46,745 nt of DNA from Candidatus Tidjanibacter faecipullorum (GTDB lineage: Bacteria; Bacteroidota; Bacteroidia; Bacteroidales; Rikenellaceae), in contig DXCC01000021.1 in NCBI GenBank assembly GCA_019116245.1, forward strand, positions 1 to 46,745, given 5' to 3'. Below the pieces are notes generated by a model, which saw nothing but the letters and a program-made list of their open reading frames with translations, had not been told where the DNA came from and did no database searches. Of the stretch, positions 31,921-40,360 are shown piece after piece. Every line of letters starts with the position of its first letter. Position 1 is the first letter of the stretch. The translations under genes and the position numbers were made by a program.

Positions 31921-33144
31921 ATGAAAGATTCCCTGCTTTTCACTCCCGCGTCGATCGGACCGCTCACCCTGCGCAACCGTACGATCCGGTCGGCCGCCTT
32001 CGAGAGCATGTGCGAGAACAACGCTCCCACACAGATGCTCCAGGACTACCACACGAGCGTAGCGGCCGGCGGCATCGGCATGACGACCCTCGCCTATGCC
32101 TCTGTGCAGCGCAACGGACTCTCCTTCAAACGCCAGTTGTGGCTGCGCCCGGAGATCGTACCCGACCTGCGCCGCATCACGGATGCCGTCCACAAGGAGG
32201 GCGCCGCCGTTTCGATCCAGATCGGCCACTGCGGCAACATGTCCAAACGCAGCGTGGCCGGTACAACGCCCGTTTCGGCCTGCAGCGGCCTGAACATCTA
32301 TTCCCCGACCTTCGTGCGCGGCATGCGGGTCGATGAGATCGAGGAGACCGCCCGCGCCTTCGGCCGGGCCGTCAATCTGGCCCGGGAGGCCGGTTTCGAC
32401 GCCGTCGAGGTCCATGCCGGCCACGGCTACCTGCTCAGCCAGTTCCTCTCGCCCTACACCAACCACCGCAAGGACCGGTTCGGCGGTTCGCTCGAGAACC
32501 GGATGCGCTTCATGAAGATGGCCGTCAGCGAAGCCATGACGGCCGCGCGGGGCGACATGGCCGTGCTGGTGAAGACCAACATGCGCGACGGCTTCCGGGG
32601 CGGCATCGAGATCGACGAGGGGATAGAAATTGCCCGCACGCTGGAAGGACTCGGCGTCCATGCGCTGGTGCTGAGCGGCGGTTTCGTGAGCCGCGCCCCG
32701 ATGTATGTCATGCGCGGCCAGATGCCGATCCGCACGCTGACCTATTACATGGACATTCCCTGGCTGAAATTCGGCGTGAAACTAGCCGGCCGGCTGATGA
32801 TTCCGACCGTTCCCTTCAAGGAGTGCTACTTCCTGGAGGATGCCCTGCGGTTCCGCGCCGCGCTGAAGCTGCCGCTGGTCTATGTGGGCGGCATCGTCAA
32901 CCGCGGCAACATCGAAACGGTACTCAACAGCGGTTTCGAGTTCGTACAGATGGGCCGTGCCCTGATCACACAGCCCGACTTCGTGAACCGCATGCGGGAG
33001 GACGACGAAAACCCGGCCTGCAGCTGCGGATGCGAGCACAAGAACTACTGCATTGCCCGCATGTACACGATCGACATGAAGTGCTACAAGGATGTTCCCG
33101 ACCTGCCCGACTGCCTGAAGCGGGAGATGGAGCGGATCCACTGA
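31921..33144 (+). CDS. BaiCD-like NADH:flavin oxidoreductase (5-beta-reductase, 5BR)
   Basis: A 407-residue Old Yellow Enzyme-type TIM barrel (about 1-355) binding FMN: PLTLRNRTIRSAAFESM at the start, QIGHCGNMSKRS, AGFDAVEVHAGHGYLLSQFLSPYTNHRKDRFGGSLENRMRF (catalytic and phosphate region), and YVGGIVNRGNIE near the end of the barrel. A C-terminal Cys cluster (CSCGCEHKNYC, then KC near residue 393) is reminiscent of the [4Fe-4S] site in larger family members such as BaiCD and dienoyl-CoA reductase, but the NAD(P)H-binding extension is absent. It likely reduces 3-oxo-4-ene bile acids or steroids to the 5-beta form. Confidence 0.85.
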   Translation: MKDSLLFTPASIGPLTLRNRTIRSAAFESMCENNAPTQMLQDYHTSVAAGGIGMTTLAYASVQRNGLSFKRQLWLRPEIVPDLRRITDAVHKEGAAVSIQIGHCGNMSKRSVAGTTPVSACSGLNIYSPTFVRGMRVDEIEETARAFGRAVNLAREAGFDAVEVHAGHGYLLSQFLSPYTNHRKDRFGGSLENRMRFMKMAVSEAMTAARGDMAVLVKTNMRDGFRGGIEIDEGIEIARTLEGLGVHALVLSGGFVSRAPMYVMRGQMPIRTLTYYMDIPWLKFGVKLAGRLMIPTVPFKECYFLEDALRFRAALKLPLVYVGGIVNRGNIETVLNSGFEFVQMGRALITQPDFVNRMREDDENPACSCGCEHKNYCIARMYTIDMKCYKDVPDLPDCLKREMERIH

Positions 33145-33154
33145 CCCGGAGGCC

Positions 33155-33961
33155 ATGCACAGCAAGACGACGGAACGAAACGGCCGTTGGGCAGTGGTCA
33201 CGGGAGCCAGTTCGGGCATCGGACTGGCACTGGCCCGCGGACTGGCCGCCCGGGGCTACGACCTCTTCATGGTCAGCCGGGATGCCGAACAGCTCGAGAC
33301 GGCCGCCCGCAGCGTGCGGGAGACCTGCGGCGTGCAGGCGCGCTGCTGCCCGATGGACCTGGCGGTGCCGGGTGCGGCCGAAGCGCTCTTCGAACGGTGC
33401 CGGGAAGCCGCCATACGCCCCCACGTGCTGGTCAACGATGCCGGAACCTTCATCTACAACGACATACTGGACACGGCACCGGAACGGATCGACCGCATCC
33501 TGTGCCTGCACATGCGCACGGTGACGATGCTGTGCCGCCTCTTCGGCGAGGAGATGGCAGCCGACGGGGGCGGCTATATCCTCAACATGGCCTCCTACTC
33601 GCTGTGGATGCCCTGGCCGGGCATTGCCCTCTACAGTTCGACCAAGGCCTACGTCCGCTCCTTCTCGATCGCCTTCGCCAAGGAGATGCGCGAACGGAAC
33701 GTAGGCGTCACGGCCATTTCGCCCGCCGGCGTGGCCACCGACTTCTACGGACTGAGCCGCGGCCTGCAACGGCTCGGCTGTCGGCTCGGCGTGCTGATGA
33801 CTCCCGAAAAGGTGGCCCGAAAGGCGCTGCGCGCCCTCTTTGCCCGCCGGCGCCACATTGTCCCCGGCTGGTACAACCGCCTTTTCATCCCCTTCTGCAC
33901 CGGCATGCCCGACCCCTGCGTGCGGCTCATTCGCCGCAAGACGGCCCGCTTCCGCCATTAG
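33155..33961 (+). CDS. Short-chain dehydrogenase, probable 3-beta-hydroxysteroid dehydrogenase
   Basis: A 268-residue classical SDR: cofactor motif VVTGASSGIGLALA (14-27), LVNDAGTF (about 91-98), catalytic Ser in ILNMASYSLWM (about 145) and YSSTK (Tyr and Lys, about 157-161). It should oxidise or reduce a hydroxyl/keto group with NAD(P). Third gene of the 5AR-5BR-HSDH set, 10 bp after 5BR, where the characterised homologue makes the 3-beta (iso) alcohol. The C-terminal 40 residues are Arg-rich and may bind the membrane. A strong terminator follows. Confidence 0.85.
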   Translation: MHSKTTERNGRWAVVTGASSGIGLALARGLAARGYDLFMVSRDAEQLETAARSVRETCGVQARCCPMDLAVPGAAEALFERCREAAIRPHVLVNDAGTFIYNDILDTAPERIDRILCLHMRTVTMLCRLFGEEMAADGGGYILNMASYSLWMPWPGIALYSSTKAYVRSFSIAFAKEMRERNVGVTAISPAGVATDFYGLSRGLQRLGCRLGVLMTPEKVARKALRALFARRRHIVPGWYNRLFIPFCTGMPDPCVRLIRRKTARFRH

Positions 33962-33992
33962 GCGTGGCGATGCGTCCGGTCCGAAAACAAAC

Positions 33993-34021
33993 GAGGAGCC
34001 GTTGCCATGCAACGGCTCCTC
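33993..34021. terminator. Terminator between the bile-acid operon and the efflux operon
   Basis: A perfect 13-bp stem (GAGGAGCCGTTGC / GCAACGGCTCCTC) with loop CAT, flanked by A-rich and T-rich stretches, lies between two convergent operons and can serve both. Confidence 0.9.
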
Positions 34022-34045
34022 GCTGTTTTATCCTTCGACGGCTAC

Positions 34046-35152
34046 TTAGCTGCTCTTGCGGTAACTGAGAATTGCCCAGACATTCAACACGACGGTCATG
34101 ATGACGAGCGCCACCCAGTCGGTCGTCAGATCGGCCAGCCCGCTACCCTTCAGATAGATGTTTCGCATGGCATCGACCATATAGAGGGTCGGCGTCACCG
34201 AAGCAATGTACTGCGCCCAGTCGGGCATGCTGCGCACCGGCGTGAAGAGGCCACACATCAGCAGGAAGATCATCACGAAGAAGAGCATCACGAAGGTGGC
34301 CTGCTGCATGGTGGAGGAGTTGTTCGAGATGACCAGACCCATGCCCGACATGGTCAGGATGAAGAGCATCGTAAAGAAGTAGATTGTCCAGAGGCTGCCG
34401 GCCGGAGTCAGCCCGTAGATGAGCCATGCCAGCAGCACGGAGAGCGTCATGGCCAGCAGACCGATGATCCAGTAGGGGATCAGTTTGGCCAGGATGAACG
34501 AAAATTTCGACACGGGCGTCACGTTGATCTGCTCGATCGTGCCCAGCTCCTTCTCCTGCACGACGTTGGCCACCGGCATGAAACCGCACAGCAGCAGGAT
34601 CACCACCACCATCAGGCCGGGAATCATCGTGTACTTGTAGTCGAGCAGCGGATTGTACATGTTCTTGACCAGCAGCTCCATCTTCGGTGCCGGTACCGCA
34701 ACGGCGGAGGTATTGTCCACGGCCGGCGGGAACTGGGCCGCCAGCATCTGGATGTAGGCCCGGCCCAGCACGCCCTTGGTCGTATTCACGGTATTGATCG
34801 CCACCAGGATGTTGGCCGTTCCCGTCTCGGCATACTCCTGTTCGAAGCCGGTCGGAATCTCGATGATGAGATCGGCATCGCCGAACTCCATCATGTCGAT
34901 GGCCTCGTCGTAGCCGGAGACCACATCCTGCAGCAGGAAATAGGAGGAGGCGTTGATCGTCCGCGTGAAACGGCGCGACGTTTCGGTCACGTCGTGATCG
35001 ACAATCGCCGTGTTGATGTCACGGATGTCCAGCGTGGTTGCCCACGGCATGAAAATCATGATCATCAGCGGGAAGAAGATGACCAGTTTCGGCATAAACT
35101 TGTGCCGGAACAACTGCTTCCACTCTTTCTCGAGCAAATATTTGATTACCAT
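34046..35152 (-). CDS. ABC-2 type permease (second)
   Basis: A 368-residue permease of the YhhJ/YbhR type. One N-terminal membrane helix (about 20-40), a large extracytoplasmic domain (about 45-180), then five or six C-terminal helices with the family KELGTIEQINVTPVS segment (about 230) between them. It ends the minus-strand operon of TolC, HlyD-like lipoprotein, two ATPases and two permeases, 1 bp from its paralogue, and forms the membrane heterodimer of the pump with it. Confidence 0.92.
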   Translation of the reverse strand: MVIKYLLEKEWKQLFRHKFMPKLVIFFPLMIMIFMPWATTLDIRDINTAIVDHDVTETSRRFTRTINASSYFLLQDVVSGYDEAIDMMEFGDADLIIEIPTGFEQEYAETGTANILVAINTVNTTKGVLGRAYIQMLAAQFPPAVDNTSAVAVPAPKMELLVKNMYNPLLDYKYTMIPGLMVVVILLLCGFMPVANVVQEKELGTIEQINVTPVSKFSFILAKLIPYWIIGLLAMTLSVLLAWLIYGLTPAGSLWTIYFFTMLFILTMSGMGLVISNNSSTMQQATFVMLFFVMIFLLMCGLFTPVRSMPDWAQYIASVTPTLYMVDAMRNIYLKGSGLADLTTDWVALVIMTVVLNVWAILSYRKSS

Positions 35153-35153
35153 C

Positions 35154-36257
35154 TTATTCCAGACGATTGTTCAACAGTTTCAAACTGGCGGCGATCAGCA
35201 CGACGGCCATGGAGATCAGAATGACGGTCTCCTTCCACGCATAGATCAGCGGCAGGCCCTGAATCATCAACTTGCGCACGGCCGAGATGTACCATCTCGG
35301 CGGTACGATGCAGGAGATGGCCTGCAGCAGGGGCGGCATGCTCTCCACGGGAAAGACCATGCCCGAAAGCACGATGGCCGGCACCATCAGCAGCAGGCCG
35401 GAAAACATCAGCGCGATCACCTGCTGCTGGGCCATCGTGGAGATGAGCAGGCCGAGCGACAGGTTGGTGATGATGTAGATCAGCGACACGAGCCCCAGCG
35501 CGGCCAGACTGCCCGCCACGGGGACCTTCAGCACGAAGACCGACAACAGCAGGATGGTGAGCAGATTGATGCACGAGAGCACGAAGTAGGGCACCATCTT
35601 CGACACGACGATATAGACCGGACGCACGGGCGAGACGAGCAGCACCTCCATCGTACCCATCTCCTTCTCCCGCACGATCGAAATGGAGGTCATCATGGCG
35701 CAGATCAGCATCATGATGAGGCCCATGATGCCCGGCACGAAATTGTAGGCCGACTTCATCTGGGGATTGTAGAGGAACTGCACCTGCGTTTCGATGCCCT
35801 GTCCGCCGCCCGTCGCGGCCAGTTCGCGGCTGAAATCCGCAATGATGCCGCTCGCATAGGAGACGTAGCTCTGGGCCATGTTCGAGTCGCTGGCATCGAC
35901 CACCAGCTGCATCTGCGATCCGTCGGGCGTGAGGACGTTGCCCGAGAAATGGGGACCGAAGGCGATGACCATCTGGATCTCGCCCGATTTCATCACCCGG
36001 TCGATCTCGTCAGGCGTCCGCAGCCACTGCCGGACGGTGAAATATTCGCTGGCGTCGAGCCGGTCGGCAATCTGTTCGATCGTCCGGTCCGGTTCGGGCG
36101 TCAGAATCGCGATGTCCACGTTGCGCACCTCGGTGGAGAGGGCGAATCCGAACAGCACGATCAGCACAACCGGCATGACCAGCACGATCAGCACCGTCCG
36201 CCGGTCACGCAGAATGTGGTAAAACTCCTTTTTGATAAATGCTCCGAACTGCTTCAT
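35154..36257 (-). CDS. ABC-2 type permease (first)
   Basis: A 367-residue paralogue of the next permease with the same layout: N-terminal helix, periplasmic domain (about 50-175) and C-terminal helices. The motif EKEMGTMEVLLVSPVRP (about 205-221) and GMVFPVESMPP are shared with YbhS-type permeases. It is 18 bp downstream of the second ATPase gene. Confidence 0.92.
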   Translation of the reverse strand: MKQFGAFIKKEFYHILRDRRTVLIVLVMPVVLIVLFGFALSTEVRNVDIAILTPEPDRTIEQIADRLDASEYFTVRQWLRTPDEIDRVMKSGEIQMVIAFGPHFSGNVLTPDGSQMQLVVDASDSNMAQSYVSYASGIIADFSRELAATGGGQGIETQVQFLYNPQMKSAYNFVPGIMGLIMMLICAMMTSISIVREKEMGTMEVLLVSPVRPVYIVVSKMVPYFVLSCINLLTILLLSVFVLKVPVAGSLAALGLVSLIYIITNLSLGLLISTMAQQQVIALMFSGLLLMVPAIVLSGMVFPVESMPPLLQAISCIVPPRWYISAVRKLMIQGLPLIYAWKETVILISMAVVLIAASLKLLNNRLE

Positions 36258-36275
36258 CTTCTCTCTGTGACCGGT

Positions 36276-37019
36276 TTATTCCGAACGGGTTGCCTTGCGG
36301 GCCAGGCTGTGGAACACTTCGTCCATCGAACGGGCGCCGAACCGTTCCTTCAGGTTGCCGGGCGTGTCGAGCACCTCGATGCGGCCGTCCACCATGATCG
36401 ACACCCGGTCGCAATACTCCGCCTCGTCCATGTAGTGCGTCGTCACGAACACGGTGATGCCCCGGTCGGCCGCCTCGTAGATCATCTCCCAGAACTGACG
36501 CCGCGTGTAGGGATCCACACCGCCGGTCGGCTCGTCGAGGAAGACAATGGCCGGATCGTGAAAAATGGAGACCGAGAAGGCCAGTTTCTGTTTCCAGCCG
36601 AGCGGCAGTTGGCTCACCATCGTGTTGCGCTCGCGGGTGAAGTGGAGCCGCTCGAGCAGGGCATCCGTCTTCTCGGCGATCTCCCGGTCGTGCATGCCGT
36701 AGATGCCGGCATAGAGGCGGATGTTCTCCCACACGCGCAGGTCCTCGTAGAGCGAGAACTTCTGGCTCATGTAGCCGATATTGCGCTTGATCTTCTCGGC
36801 CTGACGGACAATGTCGTAACCGGCCACCGTGCCAATGCCCGACGTGGGCCGGCTCAAGCCGCACAGCATGCGCATGGCAGTCGTCTTGCCCGCGCCGTTG
36901 GCCCCGAGGAAGCCGAACACTTCGCCCCGGCGGACATCGAACGAGATGTGATCGACGGCCGTAAAGGTGCCGAAGGTTTTGGTCAGCTCTTCGGCATGTA
37001 TGACGATCTCCTCTTCCAT
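36276..37019 (-). CDS. ABC transporter ATPase (second)
   Basis: A 247-residue ATPase from the ATG at 37019 (MEEEIVIHAEEL). Walker A GANGAGKTT, Q-loop GYMSQKFSLYEDL, signature LPLGWKQKLAFSVS (the usual LSGG appears as LPLG, so the site looks divergent), Walker B IVFLDEPTGGVDP. One of two ATPases that replace the fused tandem YbhF of enterobacteria. Starts 2 bp after the first ATPase ends. Confidence 0.92.
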   Translation of the reverse strand: MEEEIVIHAEELTKTFGTFTAVDHISFDVRRGEVFGFLGANGAGKTTAMRMLCGLSRPTSGIGTVAGYDIVRQAEKIKRNIGYMSQKFSLYEDLRVWENIRLYAGIYGMHDREIAEKTDALLERLHFTRERNTMVSQLPLGWKQKLAFSVSIFHDPAIVFLDEPTGGVDPYTRRQFWEMIYEAADRGITVFVTTHYMDEAEYCDRVSIMVDGRIEVLDTPGNLKERFGARSMDEVFHSLARKATRSE

Positions 37020-37021
37020 AC

Positions 37022-37927
37022 CTATTGTTTGGCCAGCAACATGTAACAATCTTCAATGGTCGCTTCGCCGGGATAGAGCACAATGTCGCCGTGCCCCAGA
37101 TCGCGCAGGTAGCGCTTCAGCCCCTCCGGATCGAAACCCTCCCCGGCCACGAAATGGTGCGTCTCGCCGAAGGCATAGCCGTAGTCCACTCCCGGAAAGG
37201 CCCGCACGTCGTTCAACAGGCTGTGCATCCGGTTGGTCCGCACCACCCACAGGAGCGCGGAATAGCCGCTCCGGATCCGCTGCGGCGTGTCGATCTGCAT
37301 GAAGCGTCCCTCCTGAATGAGAGCGATCCGGTCACACAGATTGGCTTCATCCATGTAGGGCGTCGAGACGATGATCGTGATCCCCTCCTGCTGGAGCTGC
37401 TTCAACATCTCCCAGAACTCCTTGCGCGAAACGGGATCAACGCCCGTCGTCGGCTCGTCCAGATAGAGGATGTCGGGTTTGTGGATCAGCGCACAGCAAA
37501 GGGCCAGTTTCTGCTTCATGCCGCCCGACAGTTTGCCCGCCCGACGTTTTTTGAAGGGCTCCAGAAACTTGTAGATTCCCTCCACCAGGTGGTAGTTGGC
37601 CTCGATCGTCGTTCCGAACACGGATGCGAAAAAGGCCAGGTTCTCCTCGACGGTCATGTCCTGATAGAGCGAGAAGCGGCCCGGCATGTAGCCGATCCGC
37701 TTGCGCAGCTCCTTGTAGTCCTTCACCACGTCGAAGCCGAGCACAGTGGCCGTACCGCTATCGGCCAGAATCAGCGTGGCGATGATCCGGAACAGAGAAG
37801 TCTTGCCGGCGCCGTCGGGGCCGATGATGCCGAACAGTTCACCCGGTTCCACTTCGAAGCTGACGCCGTCCAGCGCGACCGTATCACCGTACCGTTTGGT
37901 AATATTTTCAACGGTTACCGCAGCCAT
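37022..37927 (-). CDS. ABC transporter ATPase (first)
   Basis: A 301-residue ATPase with Walker A GPDGAGKTS, Q-loop GYMPGRFSLYQDM, intact signature LSGGMKQKLALCCA, Walker B ILYLDEPTTGVDP, and a C-terminal extension (about 235-301) absent from the partner. Because this ATPase has the intact signature and the partner a divergent LPLG, the two may contribute unequally to ATP hydrolysis. It is 5 bp after the HlyD-like gene. Confidence 0.92.
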   Translation of the reverse strand: MAAVTVENITKRYGDTVALDGVSFEVEPGELFGIIGPDGAGKTSLFRIIATLILADSGTATVLGFDVVKDYKELRKRIGYMPGRFSLYQDMTVEENLAFFASVFGTTIEANYHLVEGIYKFLEPFKKRRAGKLSGGMKQKLALCCALIHKPDILYLDEPTTGVDPVSRKEFWEMLKQLQQEGITIIVSTPYMDEANLCDRIALIQEGRFMQIDTPQRIRSGYSALLWVVRTNRMHSLLNDVRAFPGVDYGYAFGETHHFVAGEGFDPEGLKRYLRDLGHGDIVLYPGEATIEDCYMLLAKQ

Positions 37928-37932
37928 GGCGC

Positions 37933-38838
37933 TCAGAAATTGATGCCGCCGTACATGCCGATCTTGAGGTAGCCGTCGTTCGGCACCGCAATCTTGACGG
38001 CATAGACCATGTTGGCGCGGTCATCGGCCGTCACGATGTTCTTGGGCGTAAATTCGCTCTGATCGGAGATCCACGTCACCGTACCCTCGTAGGTGCGTAC
38101 GGAACCTTTGCCGAAATCGGCATAGACCTTGACCGGCTGTCCCAGCTTCACGTTGGCCAGCTGGGACGAGAGCAGGTAGGCCCGCAGGTAGATGTGCGCC
38201 ACGTCGGCCACCTTCATCAGCGGCTTGCCGGCAATGGCCAGTTCGCCCGCCTGGGCATATTTCGCCAGCACCGTGCCGTCGATCGGCGAAGTGATGCGGC
38301 ATTTGGCCAACTGCTCCTCCAGCTGACCGAGCTGTGCTTCGGCCGCCGCAATCTGGGCGTCGATGCTCGTCACCGAATTCTGCAGCGAAGTCCGCTGGGC
38401 ATCGAGCTGTTTCTCCAGCACGGAGATGGCCGACGAGATGTCGTCGAGCTGTTTCTCGGTGGTCACGTCCGCCTGCAGCAGGTTCTCCACCCGCTGCTTT
38501 TCACGCCGCTGCTTGGCCAGCTGTTCCTCCAGCGGGGCCAGCTGCTGTTCCACGTCGGGACGGCTGCTGCGCAGGGCGCGGATGTTGCTCTCGATCTGGA
38601 GCCGCTGCAGATGCAGCTGGGTGGAGTCGATCAGTCCGGCTTCCGCGCCGGCCGTCAGCACATCCCCCTCGGAAACGGGGAAGGCAAGGATCCGTCCGTT
38701 CACCTCACTGGAGACGATCACCTCCGTGGCTTCAAAGTTTCCCGTCGCATCATACTGGCTGCGATTGCGGTTACAGGCCGTTGCGGTCAGCAGAAGCGAA
38801 GCCAGCAGCACGACGCCGTGTTTGGTTGTCAGGTTCAT
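37933..38838 (-). CDS. HlyD/YhiI-type periplasmic adaptor lipoprotein
   Basis: A 301-residue membrane fusion protein from the ATG at 38838. The N-terminus is a lipoprotein signal ending LLLTATAC (Cys about 22), so it is anchored in the inner membrane. Biotinyl-lipoyl-like and long coiled-coil hairpin (about 75-165, DVEQQLAPLEEQLAKQRREKQRVENLL) are followed by the beta-barrel domain. It should join the ABC-2 pump to TolC. An in-frame ATG at 38856 would overlap the TolC gene and lacks the lipobox spacing. Confidence 0.92.
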   Translation of the reverse strand: MNLTTKHGVVLLASLLLTATACNRNRSQYDATGNFEATEVIVSSEVNGRILAFPVSEGDVLTAGAEAGLIDSTQLHLQRLQIESNIRALRSSRPDVEQQLAPLEEQLAKQRREKQRVENLLQADVTTEKQLDDISSAISVLEKQLDAQRTSLQNSVTSIDAQIAAAEAQLGQLEEQLAKCRITSPIDGTVLAKYAQAGELAIAGKPLMKVADVAHIYLRAYLLSSQLANVKLGQPVKVYADFGKGSVRTYEGTVTWISDQSEFTPKNIVTADDRANMVYAVKIAVPNDGYLKIGMYGGINF

Positions 38839-38848
38839 AATATTGTGT

Positions 38849-40141
38849 CTATTCATTGACGGTATATTTCAGATCGTAAATGTTCTTCAGCCACTCCACC
38901 TCGTGGGCCGCCTTGTTCTGACGGGCACGGTCTTCGGCATTCATGTCGCGCAGCAGATCGTTCACGCTGGCCTCGCCGTTCTTCACGCTGGCCTCCGTGC
39001 GCCGTCGGATCGACTCCCGCAGGGCAATGATCTCCTCGTCGTAGCGCATCACCTCCTGCATCTCGGCAATGGCGGCACGCTCCTGCATGCTCTGCAGCCG
39101 GATGTTGTAGAGGAAGGTCTCCCGCTGCGACTCCAGCCGGCGTTCGTTCAGCGCAATCTGCGCCATGCGGTTCTTCTTGGTGTAGAATCCGCCGATGTTC
39201 CACGACAGGCTCACGCCGGCAAACACATAGGGCGACCAGTAGCAGTGATCCTTCATGCTGCGGAAGATATCGGGGCCGGGATTGGTGTACATGCCCCAGG
39301 CGAATGCGCCGATCTGGGGCATCACGCTGGCCCGCACGGCCCGACGCTGGGCATCCAGCAACTGCTGCTGGGCATCCAGCAAGGCCATTTCGGGACGTTT
39401 GTCCCCCGTGCTCTGCGACAGATCGACGGCCACGGGACGCTCCAGCCGAGTCTCCTCCGTAAAGGGCTGGCCGGTCATCACGCCCAGCATGGCCAGATAG
39501 ACGGCGCGGGACGACACGAGCTGGGCCCGCTGTTGCCGGGCTCCGAGAATTTCGACCCGCAGCTGATCCAGATCGTTCCGGTCAGCCGTACCGAAGGTTT
39601 GCATGGATTCGAGCATCCGGTAGTTGCGCTCCAGATCGGCAATGAGCAGATCGGCAAGGCCGATGTTCTCCTGCAGGAGCAGCGTACCGAAATAGAGCTG
39701 ATTGACCCGCTCGCGGACCGCATACATCTCCGCCTCCCAGTTTCGGCGCGACACCTCGCCCTCGGCTTTGGCAGCCGCCACCTGCGCACCGATCAGGCCG
39801 CCGTCCCAGATGGGCTGCTTGACCTGCACGGACGCTCCGTAGAGGCCGTGCGAAAAGGAGCCCACATCCACATTGCCGATGGCCAGCAGCGACTGGAGAC
39901 TGGCGGGAATCTCGGGCACCTGCGACAGATAGGAGGCCATGGCCGACACGGAGATCTGCGGCAGCCAGTTCCGGCGGGCGTTCGACACGTTGAACTCGGC
40001 CAGTTTTTCGATCAGCTCCTGTTGGGCGATGACCGGATAATTCTCCTGGGCGAACTGCTGGCACTCGTCGAGCGTGACCACCTGCGCCCGGCAGGAGGCG
40101 CCCGCAGCGAGCAGGGCAAAGAGGAGGACGAAACGTTTCAT
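38849..40141 (-). CDS. TolC-family outer membrane efflux protein
   Basis: A 430-residue protein from the ATG at 40141, with a hydrophobic signal ending ...GASCRAQ. The OEP domains give two repeats of long helices and strands (VTLDECQQFAQENYPVI first, later SQSTGDKRPEMALLDAQQQLLDAQ). It forms the outer-membrane channel of the pump. First gene of the operon, with a TAnnTTTG box 106 bp upstream and a possible attenuator in its leader. Confidence 0.92.
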   Translation of the reverse strand: MKRFVLLFALLAAGASCRAQVVTLDECQQFAQENYPVIAQQELIEKLAEFNVSNARRNWLPQISVSAMASYLSQVPEIPASLQSLLAIGNVDVGSFSHGLYGASVQVKQPIWDGGLIGAQVAAAKAEGEVSRRNWEAEMYAVRERVNQLYFGTLLLQENIGLADLLIADLERNYRMLESMQTFGTADRNDLDQLRVEILGARQQRAQLVSSRAVYLAMLGVMTGQPFTEETRLERPVAVDLSQSTGDKRPEMALLDAQQQLLDAQRRAVRASVMPQIGAFAWGMYTNPGPDIFRSMKDHCYWSPYVFAGVSLSWNIGGFYTKKNRMAQIALNERRLESQRETFLYNIRLQSMQERAAIAEMQEVMRYDEEIIALRESIRRRTEASVKNGEASVNDLLRDMNAEDRARQNKAAHEVEWLKNIYDLKYTVNE

Positions 40142-40210
40142 ATGTTTTTCGTGATAGGTATATCGCATGGCATGCCGTACGGAGACGGCCCGTAATCCAT
40201 CTCCAATATA

Positions 40211-40233
40211 CAAAAAATAGAGGGACAACCCTC
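40211..40233 (-). terminator. Candidate attenuator in the TolC leader
   Basis: On the minus strand GAGGG-TTGT-CCCTC (40233-40220) is followed by TATTTTTT, between the -7 box and the TolC start. The stem is only 5 bp, so termination would be partial. Confidence 0.4.
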
Positions 40234-40246
40234 AATTACCACCCTA

Positions 40247-40271
40247 CAAAGTTACGGGTTATTCGGGTTAT
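40247..40271 (-). promoter_or_regulatory. Promoter and tandem repeats of the efflux operon
   Basis: TAACTTTG (40254-40247) is an exact -7 box. It abuts two 9-bp direct repeats, ATAACCCGA and ATAACCCGT (40271-40254), placed where an activator could bind. Confidence 0.5.
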
Positions 40272-40360
40272 TACCCATAATAGCGACAAATTTTACGAAA
40301 AACTCGTCCGATGCTTTGCAACAGGGAGGAATCCGCCGTCCCGACAAGAGCAACGGCCAA

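Noticed and set aside
35010-37046. Long plus-strand frame of 678 codons over the ABC-2 genes
   Set aside because: Antisense of two permeases and an ATPase; very His-rich composition indicates a shadow frame.
38363-40195. Plus-strand frame of 610 codons
   Set aside because: Antisense of TolC and the adaptor gene; no domain seen.
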